Positions 36,941 to 48,814 of a DNA stretch of 64,000 nucleotides are shown in pieces. The stretch spans positions 52,795 to 116,794 of the forward strand of contig NZ_FORD01000009.1 of the NCBI RefSeq assembly GCF_900113925.1. The letters run 5' to 3'. Below the pieces are notes generated by a model. That model was given only the letters and a program-made list of their open reading frames with translations, made no database searches and was not told the origin of the DNA. The position numbers and the translations under genes are program-made. Each line of letters begins with the position of its first letter. Positions within the stretch are counted from its first letter, which is position 1. The DNA comes from Nitrosomonas sp. Nm34. GTDB lineage: Bacteria; Pseudomonadota; Gammaproteobacteria; Burkholderiales; Nitrosomonadaceae.

Positions 36941-38317
36941 CTAAATTGGTGACGTCGCTTTTTTATGGTCTGTTGTTCCGGCTGATTTGCGTCGACGGTT
37001 TCTTTTGCGTCGTTTGGGTGCCGTTTCCTTTAACAGCATCGCTTCGCGTGTAGCGGTATCAGCATGCTGGAAAATTTTCCACCACTGTCCTACTTCCATA
37101 TCGAGCTCGCCACTTTCACAGCGTAATATAAGAAAATCATATGCCGCACGGAAACGCGGATGTTCAAGTAAGCGGAATGGCTTATGTCCTGCTCGCATCA
37201 GAAATCGTGGCTGTAATGTCCAGATATCATAAATGATGGAATCCAGCCGCCGTGGAAGAGCGAGCTGCTGACGTTGTAATGTTAATATTTCAACCATAGC
37301 CAAATGCAGTGCAGGCATAGATTTTTCTCCAGCAGCCTGGTGTTTATTCCAGGCTGCCAGCACTTCATGCCAGAGTAGCGTTGCAAACAAGAAGCCTGGT
37401 GAGATGGGTTTGCCCTCCTGCACGCGCTTATCGGTATTCTCAAGTGCCAAAGTAATAAAGCGTTCACCTAGGGGTTGCTCAAGAATGACATCCAGCATGG
37501 GAAGTAAACCATGATGAAGTCCGCGCATACGTAAATCCAAAACGCAAGCAAGCGAGTGGCCAGACATTAATAGTTTTAGCATTTCATCGAATAATCGGGC
37601 TGCTGGCACATTCTGCAACAGGGGTGCCAAATCGCCTATGGGCACTGCCGTCTCTTCATCAAGCTGGATATCAAGTTTGGCAGCCAGCCGAACTGCTCGT
37701 AACATGCGCACCGGATCTTCCCGATAACGTTGGGTAGGCTCGCCAATGATGCGCAAGCGTTTTGCCTCGATATCCTCATAGCCGTTGAGATAATCAAGAA
37801 TTTCTTCGGTAGCGGGATTATAAAACAACGCATTAACTGTAAAATCCCGCCGCATCACGTCTTCTTCTTGACTGCCAAAAATATTGTCCTGCAGTAAACG
37901 CCCATGTTGATCAGCATGGCTCTCAGCATTTATTTCCATACTGCCATTAATAGGGTAATTGGCACGAAAAGTGGACACTTCCACAATCTCGCTGCCATAA
38001 GTGACGTGTACCAGTCGAAAACGTCGCCCAATGATACGAGAACGGCGGAACAACGCACGTACTTCCTCGGGAGTCGCATTGGTTGCGACATCAAAGTCCT
38101 TGGGCTCCAGTCCCAGCAATAAATCACGAATGGCGCCCCCGACGACAAATGCAGAAAACCCGGCTTGTTGTAACCCTACAGTTACCTTTAATGCACCTGG
38201 ACTAATTTGATTGCGGCTAATGCAATGTTCCTTGCGAAGTATCGTGCGCAACACTGGGACAGCGTTGGCAGTAGATGAATTGCGCGTGAAAATACGTTGA
38301 AAGAATTTATGGATCAT
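36941..38317 (-). CDS. pcnB: Poly(A) polymerase I
   Basis: A 458-residue class II nucleotidyltransferase that adds A-tails promoting RNA decay. The head domain has FVVGGAIRDLLLGLEPKDFDVATNA (catalytic Asp pair), RRDFTVNALFYNP and the neck RYREDPVRMLRAVRLAAKL. The N-terminal extension and the very basic C-terminus (KRRKRNRRRKSAG) distinguish pcnB from cca. The ATG at 38317 gives MIHKFFQRIF. It heads the pcnB-folK-dNK-panB-panC unit. Confidence 0.95.
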   Translation of the reverse strand: MIHKFFQRIFTRNSSTANAVPVLRTILRKEHCISRNQISPGALKVTVGLQQAGFSAFVVGGAIRDLLLGLEPKDFDVATNATPEEVRALFRRSRIIGRRFRLVHVTYGSEIVEVSTFRANYPINGSMEINAESHADQHGRLLQDNIFGSQEEDVMRRDFTVNALFYNPATEEILDYLNGYEDIEAKRLRIIGEPTQRYREDPVRMLRAVRLAAKLDIQLDEETAVPIGDLAPLLQNVPAARLFDEMLKLLMSGHSLACVLDLRMRGLHHGLLPMLDVILEQPLGERFITLALENTDKRVQEGKPISPGFLFATLLWHEVLAAWNKHQAAGEKSMPALHLAMVEILTLQRQQLALPRRLDSIIYDIWTLQPRFLMRAGHKPFRLLEHPRFRAAYDFLILRCESGELDMEVGQWWKIFQHADTATREAMLLKETAPKRRKRNRRRKSAGTTDHKKATSPI

Positions 38318-38999
38318 TGCAAGATGCTGAAAGGATCAGTCACGGATTCTCCTGAAATCTGTAATGGGATGAGCGTGTAATGGAACGATTCTCAGGCGAG
38401 GCAAATTCTTTCCTGCAGCTAGGCGCATTGCCGCATTCTCTGCTAATGCGATGCATCCTATCTGCCTTAGCGATTTTACTATGCGGGCAAGTGAAAAGTT
38501 TTTAAAGCTATCTTTATCTGTCATGGGATGGGTTTGCCAACCAAGCGTTCAACTGCAATGCTAGGATTATACACTTGGTGATGTATTCAGATTAAGTGGT
38601 TCATTTTATTTAAATTAACCACACTCGTCATGGGTCGAATACCCCGATTTTAAGGATGGGTTATCAACAAAACGAGAGCAGAAGTCAAATGAGAGTTTTA
38701 ACGAAAACGGAGAGAAATGCAATGTTCGGAAGAATGAGTGTGGTTGGCGAGCAACAACACCGATGAATCGAATCAAAGGGATGCTAAAATTAAAATAGGC
38801 ATAATATTCATGCCATTGTTAGAAATCCGTTGGGCGATCCAGGATAACTCGATCATAGAGCGGCTGAAAGCGAATAACAGCAGAATAAGCACAAAAAATT
38901 AAAGTAATCTAGTAATAGTGATGGTAATGCTAAGCGGATATATAAGCAAATGAGCGATTAATTGATAGCAATTAAGTTATTATGAGAAATGAAATTGGG
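38318..38999. other. Intergenic region between pcnB and RNase P RNA gene
   Basis: About 680 bases. A 62-codon minus-strand frame (38336-38524) precedes pcnB but lacks a ribosome binding site or recognisable family. The rest is AT-rich with no supported feature; it probably holds the pcnB promoter. Confidence 0.4.
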
Positions 39000-39286
39000 G
39001 AAGCTGACCGATAAGCCGGATTCTGTCGTGGACAGTCATTCCTCTAGGTGCCCAGTTACCTGGGTACTCAAGCAACCTACCCGCAGGCTCAGCGAGCCGC
39101 ATCATAGCCTGCCTATTTGGTCTTGCTCCGGATGGAGGTTACCGCGTTTCACCGTAACTTAATACGCTCGTCTCTGTGGCCCTGTTCCTCGCCTCACAAC
39201 GGCCGGCCGTTAACCGGCATCCTGCTCTGTGGAGTCCGGACTTTCCTCTCCCTGTTTGCACAGGCAGCGACTGTCTGGTCAGCTTC
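39000..39286 (-). ncRNA. rnpB: RNase P RNA, bacterial class A
   Basis: The minus strand begins GAAGCTGACCAGACAGTCGC and ends CGGTCAGCTTC, forming helix P1-P2. The universally conserved P4 strands are present: AGAGGAAAGTCCGGACTCC near the 5' side and ACAGAATCCGGCTTAT near the 3' end; between them lie the GGTAACTGGGC and GGTTGCTTGAG segments. It processes tRNA 5' ends with the protein RnpA. At about 287 bases it is shorter than the E. coli RNA, so some peripheral helices are reduced. Confidence 0.95.
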
Positions 39287-39334
39287 TAGATATATTTTAT
39301 CAAGTTCTTGTATAAGGAATGATAAAACTTTATC

Positions 39335-40657
39335 CTATAACAGTCCGTTGATTTCCTTTAATACTTCTTCATCGAGTTCCCCAACTTCGGCTTTGAGGCG
39401 TAATTGCGACATCAAATAGCTGTAATATGCTTGCGCCAAATCTCTGCGTGCGGCAAAGTATTGCTGTTGAGCATTTAAAACATCCACTTCTACCCTGACA
39501 CCCACTTCCCTTCCTAGTATGGTGGAATCCAACTGGCTCTTGCTGGTTGTAAGTGCCTGCTTTTGAGCTTTGATCAAGGCAATACCATTGGTTACATTCA
39601 GAAATTGCTGACGTACCTGCAAACCAATGGTGCGCTTAGTATTTTCCAAATCCTGACGTGCCTTATCCCGATTGGCTAATGCTTCACGAATGCGAGATTG
39701 CACAGAAAGCCCTTGGAAGATAGGAACATTAAGCTGCAGACCTACTGATTTCGATTCTAAATTGATACCAACCCCGGTAATGGCCCCCCCAACGCCTTGC
39801 TGATTACTGTACTGAGCGACCAGATCAAGCGTTGGATAATGTCCCGCCCTTGCTTTTTTGATATCCTGCTCGGCCAGATCAAAGGTGAACTGCTGTATTT
39901 TGAGGGAAAAGTTTTTCTGCTCAGCCAAGGCTACCCACTCTTCCATGTTCTCGTAGGGGAGGGTAAGCGGAGCTGATACTATCTTGTCTATGCTGGTACT
40001 GATTAACTGGTCTGGAAATCGGTTGATGATTCCTTGCAGGGCGCGCTTGTTAACTTCGAGCGTGTTTCTAGCCACAATTTCTTGCGAGACCGTCAAATCA
40101 TGACGAGCTTGTGCTTCATGCGTGTCTACAATCGTGGCAATACCCACTTCAAAGTTGCGCTTGGCTTGCTCCAGTTGTTCACTGATGGCTTTTTTCTGGC
40201 TTTCCACGACCTCAAGATTGGCCTGGGCAATAAGCACATCAAAATATGCCTGTGATACGCGCAATATCAAATCCTGGGCAGCCAGAACAAATCTGGCATC
40301 AGCTTGTGCAACCTGGTTTTTCGATTGCTCATAGATAATAAAATTTTCAATGCGAAAAAGCGGCTGCGTGGCTGCAAGGACGATCCCTCGATTTTTAATC
40401 ACTCTTTCTGGACCGAAGTTAGTATCGATATACTGATTCTGACCTGTTCCAGTGAAATTAATGTTAGGAAGCAATCCTGCCCTGCCTTGCGGCAGTTTCT
40501 CCTGCGCTGCGATATAGGCAGCCCGCTCGGCACCATATTGCGCATCCTGCTCCAGCGCTTCACGGTAAATATTCATGAGGCTCGCTGCTTGCGCGGGTGT
40601 TTGCAGGATGATGCCGATAGCAACAAGCATAACGACCAGGTGCCACGGATTTTTCAT
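39335..40657 (-). CDS. tolC: TolC-family outer membrane efflux/secretion protein
   Basis: A 440-residue exported protein: signal peptide MKNPWHLVVMLVAIGIILQTPAQA, then two repeats of the outer-membrane-factor fold with long coiled-coil helices (RAAYIAAQEKLPQGRAGLLPNINFTGTG; IREALANRDKARQDLENTKRTIGLQVRQQF). It forms trimeric exit ducts for multidrug pumps and type I secretion. The ATG at 40657 gives the best signal peptide. No pump genes are adjacent; it is a plausible exit for the secreted surface protein encoded at 49.6 kb. It follows pcm on the same strand. Confidence 0.92.
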   Translation of the reverse strand: MKNPWHLVVMLVAIGIILQTPAQAASLMNIYREALEQDAQYGAERAAYIAAQEKLPQGRAGLLPNINFTGTGQNQYIDTNFGPERVIKNRGIVLAATQPLFRIENFIIYEQSKNQVAQADARFVLAAQDLILRVSQAYFDVLIAQANLEVVESQKKAISEQLEQAKRNFEVGIATIVDTHEAQARHDLTVSQEIVARNTLEVNKRALQGIINRFPDQLISTSIDKIVSAPLTLPYENMEEWVALAEQKNFSLKIQQFTFDLAEQDIKKARAGHYPTLDLVAQYSNQQGVGGAITGVGINLESKSVGLQLNVPIFQGLSVQSRIREALANRDKARQDLENTKRTIGLQVRQQFLNVTNGIALIKAQKQALTTSKSQLDSTILGREVGVRVEVDVLNAQQQYFAARRDLAQAYYSYLMSQLRLKAEVGELDEEVLKEINGLL

Positions 40658-40745
40658 GAGTACTTTTAGCAAAATCCTTCCAGACAGTGAGCGATATTAA
40701 TCCACTTCTCTGTGAAAAGTAAGCTAATGTATTGGATCGAATGCA

Positions 40746-41417
40746 TTAAAAAGTAAATCGTTGAGGTTGCAGGGCGTTTCTCAGGGAGGCTGTGCAAGTT
40801 TCAAACAGTATATTTGTCTCGTAGACGTTGGGCGCTACACAGGTGATCAGCATGGCTTCCATCAAAGGTTCTTCGCCGACAATCGCAAACAGACGCCCCC
40901 CAGGATTAAGGTTTTTCTGGAAAGCTTCAGGTAATATGGGTGTGGATGCGGTAAGGACGATGACATCATAAGGGCCGTGCTGAGGCCATCCCTGGGCTGC
41001 ATCCCCTTGTTCCAGGATGACATTAGTAATGCCATGGGTCTGGAGATTCATTTTTGCTATACTGCAAAGTGTTGGCACAATTTCAACACTATACACTTGG
41101 GCGCCCAGCTCTGCCAGTAATGCTGTCATGTAGCCGCTGCCGCTGCCTACTTCGAGAATTTTGTCGGTTTTTTTGATACGTAATTCCTGGAGGATTCGCG
41201 CCTCCATTTTGGGTGTCAGCATAACTGCACCATGATCTAAAGGGATTTCCATATCTGCGAAAGCAAGTGAACGATAGGCTGCCGGCACGAATTCTTCGCG
41301 CCGCACTTTGTAAAGTAAATTGAGAATGGTTAAATCCAGAACATTCCAAGTTCGGATTTGTTGTTCCACCATATTGAAGCGGTTTTGTTCGAGATTGGTG
41401 TCGAGTTTCATAATCAT
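40746..41417 (-). CDS. pcm: Protein-L-isoaspartate O-methyltransferase family protein
   Basis: A 223-residue SAM-dependent methyltransferase: N-terminal NMVEQQIRTWNVLD, then FVPAAYRSLAFADMEIPLDHGAVMLTPKMEARIL and motif I ILEVGSGSGYMTALLAELG. It repairs isoaspartyl residues or, in this tolC-linked subgroup, may have drifted in role since the family substrate-binding segment differs somewhat. ATG at 41417 or 41411 are both possible. It is transcribed toward tolC. Confidence 0.88.
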   Translation of the reverse strand: MIMKLDTNLEQNRFNMVEQQIRTWNVLDLTILNLLYKVRREEFVPAAYRSLAFADMEIPLDHGAVMLTPKMEARILQELRIKKTDKILEVGSGSGYMTALLAELGAQVYSVEIVPTLCSIAKMNLQTHGITNVILEQGDAAQGWPQHGPYDVIVLTASTPILPEAFQKNLNPGGRLFAIVGEEPLMEAMLITCVAPNVYETNILFETCTASLRNALQPQRFTF

Positions 41418-41478
41418 TATTTTTATGGATGAAATAATCAGGCTTGCAATTATTTCATATTTCTATTAGTTTCACAGC

Positions 41479-43556
<2,078 letters not shown>

Positions 43557-43611
43557 TGGTTTTTTCGTATCGTTTATGGTTATTTTTTAAATCTTTGAAC
43601 CAAAGGCCGAC

Positions 43612-44433
43612 ATGGATTGGCCGATACTGATCAAAGCGCTGATTCTTGGAATTGTTGAGGGGTTGACTGAGTTCCTGCCGATTTCTTCCACAGGCCATTT
43701 GATCCTGATGGGTGATTTGCTTGATTTTAATGATGACAAGGCCAAGGTCTTTACTGTAGCCATTCAATTGGGCGCGATACTGGCAGTATGCTGGGAATAT
43801 CGCGCCCGACTGACAGCAATCGTAACCAGTATAGGTTCAAAAGAGTCGAATCGTTTCCTGTTAAATTTATTGATTGCTTTTTTGCCCGCTGCCATCCTCG
43901 GTTTTTTATTTATCAAGACGATCAAATCTTACTTATTTCATCCCTTACCGGTTGCCATGGCGTTGATCATCGGGGGCATATTAATTTTATGGGCAGAACG
44001 CCGTGATCATATCGTTGATGTTAAGCAGGTAGAGGATATGGATTGGAAACATGCGCTGAAAATTGGCTGTGCCCAGTGCCTTGCCTTGATTCCAGGCACT
44101 TCCCGTTCAGGGGCCACGATTATTGGTGGTTTATTTTTTGGCTTATCACGTAAGGCAGCAGCCGAATTCTCCTTTTTTCTGGCGATCCCGATTATGTTTG
44201 CCGCTACCTTCTACGATGTGTATAAAAGTCGCGATCTGCTGCAAATGGAAGATTTGAGTATGTTTGCGGTTGGTTTTATGGCTTCGTTTGTAAGTGCATG
44301 GCTCGCGATCCGTGGATTGCTGCGCTATATCAGCCATCATGATTTCGCTCTCTTCGCATGGTATCGCATCGGATTCGGCATCATAATCCTGATAACGGCT
44401 TACACCGGACTTATTGCCTGGTCAACAGGTTAA
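43612..44433 (+). CDS. uppP: Undecaprenyl-diphosphatase UppP/BacA
   Basis: A 273-residue polytopic inner-membrane phosphatase that regenerates the lipid carrier for peptidoglycan and confers bacitracin tolerance. The N-terminal motif [17 protein letters not shown] and the [13 protein letters not shown] motif form the active site; eight hydrophobic spans are visible. The ATG at 43612 follows an AAAGG stretch. It is probably independent of the riboswitch-controlled thiC, although spacing allows readthrough. Confidence 0.97.
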   Translation: MDWPILIKALILGIVEGLTEFLPISSTGHLILMGDLLDFNDDKAKVFTVAIQLGAILAVCWEYRARLTAIVTSIGSKESNRFLLNLLIAFLPAAILGFLFIKTIKSYLFHPLPVAMALIIGGILILWAERRDHIVDVKQVEDMDWKHALKIGCAQCLALIPGTSRSGATIIGGLFFGLSRKAAAEFSFFLAIPIMFAATFYDVYKSRDLLQMEDLSMFAVGFMASFVSAWLAIRGLLRYISHHDFALFAWYRIGFGIIILITAYTGLIAWSTG

Positions 44434-44440
44434 TTTACAT

Positions 44441-44510
44441 GTAGGGTGCAATAAGTGCAGAGCATCGCACCAGATTTACTGCATAATGCCCGCAGCTTAT
44501 TGCACCCTAC
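44441..44510. repeat. Long hairpin with 15-bp perfect arms
   Basis: GTAGGGTGCAATAAG at 44441-44455 is mirrored by CTTATTGCACCCTAC at 44496-44510. It resembles the GTAGGGTGC-type interspersed elements found between genes in many proteobacteria. It starts eight bases after uppP and may also end transcription. Confidence 0.7.
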
Positions 44511-44600
44511 GGTCTGGTTAATCAGGTAGTAGCGGTCTCCAGCCGCTTGAGCAAGCGCCTGAACGGCGCTTCTACTGAAGAATAAGCACCGATCGAAACA

Positions 44601-45053
44601 TTAACTTTGTACCCAAGGCAGATCCGCCGCCTTCCAACCGCCTTTACGACCGCGGTGGCCCGTTTCATCCTTATCGCCTTCAAAGCCTTCCAGGATATTG
44701 TAGCAATTAGGAAAATCTGACTGAGTGGCGACAGTGGCTGCATAATCTGAACGTCCGCCGCTACGGCAAAGAAACATGATCACATCGTCTTGCTGTACTT
44801 TTTCAGCAACCTGATCAATAAAATTTGGATTAGGTTGCATGCCTGGGTAAGTCTTCAGCTCGACTTCGATGGCGCCAGGAATGCGACCAACCCAGTCCAG
44901 TTCGGCTTTACAGCGAACATCAATCAACTTGGCATTGGGAGTTGCTTGTAACAGTGTGAATGCTTCGGCAGGCAATAAAGCCCCTTTGTAAGGTAAATCC
45001 ATCTCCTCAGCCCGTTCATGTGCTTTTTCCAATATTTTGCTTGCGTTTTCCAT
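44601..45053 (-). CDS. Rhodanese-like sulfurtransferase domain protein
   Basis: A 150-residue single rhodanese domain. The nucleophilic Cys lies in FLCRSGGRSDYAA (near residue 97), followed by the ILEGFEGDKDE segment; LIDVRCKAELDWVGRIPGAIEVE gives the first half. Such proteins carry persulfide sulfur or act as thiosulfate sulfurtransferases. No export signal is seen. It stands alone between an intergenic hairpin and a dispersed repeat, convergent with uppP. Confidence 0.88.
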   Translation of the reverse strand: MENASKILEKAHERAEEMDLPYKGALLPAEAFTLLQATPNAKLIDVRCKAELDWVGRIPGAIEVELKTYPGMQPNPNFIDQVAEKVQQDDVIMFLCRSGGRSDYAATVATQSDFPNCYNILEGFEGDKDETGHRGRKGGWKAADLPWVQS

Positions 45054-45162
45054 GTGTCTATTTCAATCGGTAAAAGGAGAAGTGTAATCAAAGTGAAGCG
45101 CTGAGGCAAAAAAAGCCATGAATAATAATCTGAACTGATGCTATCCAAGCGAATCTCATATA

Positions 45163-45266
45163 ATTTTACTTCTCAATCAAACCAGATTTTGTCGGCTTGT
45201 CTCTGTCATATTATTGATAGTGTCTGCGGCTCGCTTTCGCGTGAGGTTGGATTTGAAAATGAAATA
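45163..45266. repeat. Dispersed imperfect-palindrome repeat, copy 3
   Basis: Left arm TTCTCAATCAAACCAGATTT and right arm GGTTGGATTTGAAAATGAAA match the other copies; the centre has TGTCTGCGGCTCGCTTTCGC. It sits upstream of the YugP-type protease gene. Confidence 0.75.
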
Positions 45267-45314
45267 ATGTATTGTACAAATTAACTTTCTTTGTTGGTAT
45301 TCTGAAAAAACACT

Positions 45315-45998
45315 ATGTTCTATCTGATATTGGTTATCCTGCTGGTTATTTTAGTGGTCGGACCTTCTTATTGGGTGAAACACATCATGGAGAAGTATAG
45401 CCAGCCGGATGATCGTTATGCTTGTACGGGTGCGGAACTGGCTCGCACCTTGCTCGATCGGGCAAATTTACAACAAGTTAGGATCGAGACTACAGAACTG
45501 GGTGATCATTATGATCCCTTGGAAAAGGTGGTTCGCCTTACTTCGGATAAATTCAATGGTCGATCGCTCACCGCGATTACGGTAGCGGCGCATGAAGTAG
45601 GGCATGCTGTTCAGGATCGGGATGATTACTTGCCGTTAAAAATGCGCACCAGGCTGGTGAGACTGGCTGCACCAGCGGAAAAAATGGGAGCGAGTATCCT
45701 CATGTTGGCGCCGCTTGTAGTCGCATTAGTCCGTGTACCCCTGGCCGGTGCATTATTTTTGGTTGGCGGGTTGTTAACGTTAGCGACTTCAACGTTAGTA
45801 CATCTGCTTACCCTTCCGATGGAAATGAATGCAAGTTTTGTGCGTGCTCTACCGCTTTTGGAGCAAGGAAATTATCTCAAACAAGGTGATGCACCGCATG
45901 CCCGCAGATTACTTAAAGCGGCTGCCTGGACTTATGTTTCCGCTTCGCTTATGACATTACTCAATATCGCACGCTGGTGGGCGATTATTCGGAGGTAG
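45315..45998 (+). CDS. YugP-type neutral zinc metallopeptidase
   Basis: A 227-residue membrane protein: an N-terminal anchor (MFYLILVILLVILVV), the zinc motif AAHEVGHAVQDRD (HExxH, near residue 96), and hydrophobic spans around 130-175. The pattern matches the YugP (DUF-type neutral zinc metallopeptidase 2) family; function is largely unknown, but membrane quality control is likely. Length equals the family norm. No clear operon partner. Confidence 0.85.
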   Translation: MFYLILVILLVILVVGPSYWVKHIMEKYSQPDDRYACTGAELARTLLDRANLQQVRIETTELGDHYDPLEKVVRLTSDKFNGRSLTAITVAAHEVGHAVQDRDDYLPLKMRTRLVRLAAPAEKMGASILMLAPLVVALVRVPLAGALFLVGGLLTLATSTLVHLLTLPMEMNASFVRALPLLEQGNYLKQGDAPHARRLLKAAAWTYVSASLMTLLNIARWWAIIRR

Positions 45999-46152
45999 CG
46001 ATAGGGTAGAGGTGCCGCCGTAGAGATAAATGCATGACGTCAACTATAGAATCTCAGAGTGATGGCAGCAAATGTTATGATGTACGGACTTGCCTGATAA
46101 GTATGCTAATGGCTTCTTTAACGATGCGATCTGAAATCAAGAGAGGATAGTG

Positions 46153-47175
46153 ATGACTAATAATATCAGCGGATGGGCTGCGCTCGATGCCAAGCAGAAA
46201 CTCGAGCCGTTTACTTATGATGCTGGGCCGCTAGGATTGGAAGAAATTGAGGTTGCGGTCGAATTCTGCGGTTTATGCCATTCTGATCTTTCCATTATTA
46301 ATAATGATTGGGGATTATCGAAATACCCGGTTATTCCGGGGCATGAAGTCGTGGGCCGGATTGTGGCAGTCGGTGATCACGTCAAAGAACTGAAGATCGG
46401 GCAGCGCGTTGGTATTGGCTGGAATGTCAATAGTTGTATGCATTGTCATGAATGCTTGACCGGTCACCATAATCTTTGCCTGCAAGCGGCACCGACCATT
46501 ATCGGCCATTATGGCGGCTTTGCAGAGCGCGTGCGCTCCCATTGGCTGTGGGCCATTCCGTTACCCAATGCGCTCGAAATATCTTCTGCCGGGCCGCTGT
46601 TGTGTGGTGGCATTACTGTTTTTGCCCCGCTGCTGATCCATGGCATCAAACCGACAGACCGGGTGGGTGTTGTTGGGATTGGCGGGCTCGGTCATCTTGC
46701 GTTGCAATTCGCCCGTGCCTGGGGGTGCGAAGTGACGGCATTTACTTCGAATCTATCAAAAGCAGAAGAAACCCGGGCATTTGGCGCCCATCACGTTGTT
46801 TCCAGTCGTAACAACGCGGAAATCCGCAAGGTAGCTAATTCGCTTGATTTCCTGATGGTTACTGTCAATGTGCCGCTCGACTGGACATTGCTGCTCAAAA
46901 CGCTGAAACCGAATGGTCGTATGCACGTGGTAGGTGCCGTGCTGGAGCCGATGCCTATTCCGGCATTTGAGTTGATCATGGGACAGAAGAGCGTGTCAGG
47001 TTCACCCACCGGCGGACCAGCTATGTTGGCAACCATGCTGGATTTTGCCGCCCGACACCATATTGCACCACAAGTCGAGCATTTCCCGCTGAATAAAGTC
47101 AATGATGCTATCGGGCATCTGGCAGCAGGTAAGGCAAGGTATCGGATCGTGCTGGATCATGTGGGTCCATTCTGA
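46153..47175 (+). CDS. Zinc-dependent NAD(P) alcohol dehydrogenase (cinnamyl-type, YahK-like)
   Basis: A 340-residue MDR protein. The catalytic zinc ligands are in CGLCHSDL and GHEVVGR; structural zinc cysteines lie in CMHCHECLTGHHNLC; the Rossmann motif is GIGGLGHLALQFA. It fits the aldehyde-reductase/CAD branch that reduces broad aldehydes with NADPH. The ATG at 46153 follows GAGAGG at 46141; a GTG one codon earlier is possible. It stands alone. Confidence 0.88.
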   Translation: MTNNISGWAALDAKQKLEPFTYDAGPLGLEEIEVAVEFCGLCHSDLSIINNDWGLSKYPVIPGHEVVGRIVAVGDHVKELKIGQRVGIGWNVNSCMHCHECLTGHHNLCLQAAPTIIGHYGGFAERVRSHWLWAIPLPNALEISSAGPLLCGGITVFAPLLIHGIKPTDRVGVVGIGGLGHLALQFARAWGCEVTAFTSNLSKAEETRAFGAHHVVSSRNNAEIRKVANSLDFLMVTVNVPLDWTLLLKTLKPNGRMHVVGAVLEPMPIPAFELIMGQKSVSGSPTGGPAMLATMLDFAARHHIAPQVEHFPLNKVNDAIGHLAAGKARYRIVLDHVGPF

Positions 47176-47232
47176 GCTAAGCCCAATGCCAATTCTGCCG
47201 CGGATACGTTTTTCAACCACTTGTGATGATGG

Positions 47233-48138
47233 TTATTTTTTCCTTTTGGCGCGAGGATGGGTGTTATCGTAGATCATTGCAAGATGTTGAAAATCGAGGT
47301 GGGTATAAACTTGAGTGGTGCTAATGCTGGCATGGCCCAACATTTCCTGTACTGCCCGTAAATCTCCGCTCGATTGCAGCATATGCGAAGCAAACGAATG
47401 GCGTAAGGCGTGAGGAAAGGTGTGAGTGCTGAGATTCTGCTGGTTGGCGCGAGTCTGGAGGCGATACTCGACTGCACGAGGGCTGATTCGTTTGCCGCGG
47501 AGCGATAGAAAGAGTGCAGTTTCTCCAGGCGCCAGCATCGCTGCGCGTTGCTTCAGCCATGCTTGTAGCGCTTGCAAGGCATAACTGCCGACCGGCACCA
47601 CCCGAGTCTTGTTCCCTTTTCCTCGAACCCGCACCGTGCCCTCAGTAAAATCGATATCTTCGGGTTTGAGCTGCGTTAATTCTGTCAACCTTAAGCCAGA
47701 AGAATAAAATAACTCGAGCATGGCACGATCCCGAATACTGAGCTGATCTTCCTGCTCGAAAGCCATCAGTTTGACTGTTTCATCTGGAGAAAGCGCGTGT
47801 GGCAAGTTTTTGGGGGATTTGGGGACTCGCATGCCATTGCAGGGGTTATCGACATAGCCATGATGACGGATTAAATAGCGATAGAAGCCTCGCCAGGCAG
47901 AGAGCATTCTTGCAAGACTCCGGCCGGAGAGGCCCTCTCCATGAAGTTTGACGATGAAGTGCCGGATATTATGAGCGCGCAGCTGATTTAAAGAGGTTGC
48001 TTCAGATAATTGCAGCAGAATAGCCAGATCTCTTGCATAACTTTTTTCTGTCAATGCGGACAGTCTGCGCTCATTGGTCAGATGGGCGAGATAAGCGCTG
48101 ACCAGGACGGTTTTCTCTTCAGGAGCGTGGGAGTTCAT
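47233..48138 (-). CDS. xerC: Tyrosine recombinase XerC
   Basis: A 301-residue site-specific recombinase that resolves chromosome dimers at dif with XerD. The N-terminal SAM-like domain (VSAYLAHLTNERRLSALTEKSYARDL) is followed by the catalytic residues: Arg in SSGLRLTEL, Lys in GKGNKTR, HALRHSFASH (His, Arg), the GH of LGHASISTTQ and the nucleophile in VYTHLDF. The ATG at 48138 overlaps the DUF484 gene by 20 bases, the usual order, and excludes an upstream extension that would be in the neighbour. Confidence 0.95.
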   Translation of the reverse strand: MNSHAPEEKTVLVSAYLAHLTNERRLSALTEKSYARDLAILLQLSEATSLNQLRAHNIRHFIVKLHGEGLSGRSLARMLSAWRGFYRYLIRHHGYVDNPCNGMRVPKSPKNLPHALSPDETVKLMAFEQEDQLSIRDRAMLELFYSSGLRLTELTQLKPEDIDFTEGTVRVRGKGNKTRVVPVGSYALQALQAWLKQRAAMLAPGETALFLSLRGKRISPRAVEYRLQTRANQQNLSTHTFPHALRHSFASHMLQSSGDLRAVQEMLGHASISTTQVYTHLDFQHLAMIYDNTHPRAKRKK

Positions 48139-48814
48139 GTACCTGTGCTTCAATATTCCAACACCCCAGGCGAATGAGCGCACCTGCAATGAGCTCGCTT
48201 AACCTTTCCAGATAAAGCGTGCCCATATCAGGATAAAACCGTTCCAGCTCTGGACTACCGATGACCAGTAACCCAAAGGTATGTTTCCTGCGTAGCGGGA
48301 GGAGGGAGAAGGACTGTAACTGAGGTGTTTCATCTCCAAACCATTGCTTGATCTCGTCTGTTAAATGCGGACCACAGTAAGGCTTTGCCATGCTTTCAAC
48401 AGCGGTGCGCACGGTCTCACTGACTGGCGTGAATTCAGGGCGCTGCTGATTGTCAGGGGAATCTTTCAAAAACCACAAGCGAACAATGACTTGTTGGATG
48501 GAAAAATTTTCACGCAGACTGTCATTTAACCTGTTCAGCATTTCTTCGAGCGAATTGGATTCCATCAAAGCAACCGACAATTGGTGCATTTTTTCACCAA
48601 TCATGTCGTTATTTTCTCCGATGCTGATGAGTTCATGCAGTTTCTCTTGCAGCAAGCGGTTTTTTTCCCGTAACGAAACCATCTGGCGTTCATTGATCGA
48701 AATCACCCGATTCTCGTAAGGATGAGGAATCCTGACATCTGCCAGCATTTCAGCATATTCGACAAAAAACTGCGGGTTTTTCCGCAGATAGTGCGCAACA
48801 TTTTCTGGTTTCAT
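48119..48814 (-). CDS. DUF484 family (GAF-like) protein
   Basis: A 231-residue protein starting MKPENVAHYLRKNPQFFVEY, a signature of DUF484, with a central coiled coil (MVSLREKNRLLQEKLHELI) and a GAF-like C-terminal half. It is typically encoded just upstream of xerC, as here, with overlapping ends, implying a role near chromosome dimer resolution or division that remains unknown. Confidence 0.9.
   Translation of the reverse strand: MKPENVAHYLRKNPQFFVEYAEMLADVRIPHPYENRVISINERQMVSLREKNRLLQEKLHELISIGENNDMIGEKMHQLSVALMESNSLEEMLNRLNDSLRENFSIQQVIVRLWFLKDSPDNQQRPEFTPVSETVRTAVESMAKPYCGPHLTDEIKQWFGDETPQLQSFSLLPLRRKHTFGLLVIGSPELERFYPDMGTLYLERLSELIAGALIRLGCWNIEAQVHELPRS

Noticed and set aside
38336..38524. 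62-codon frame upstream of pcnB
   Set aside because: Has an ATG but no Shine-Dalgarno sequence, and I see no family resemblance.
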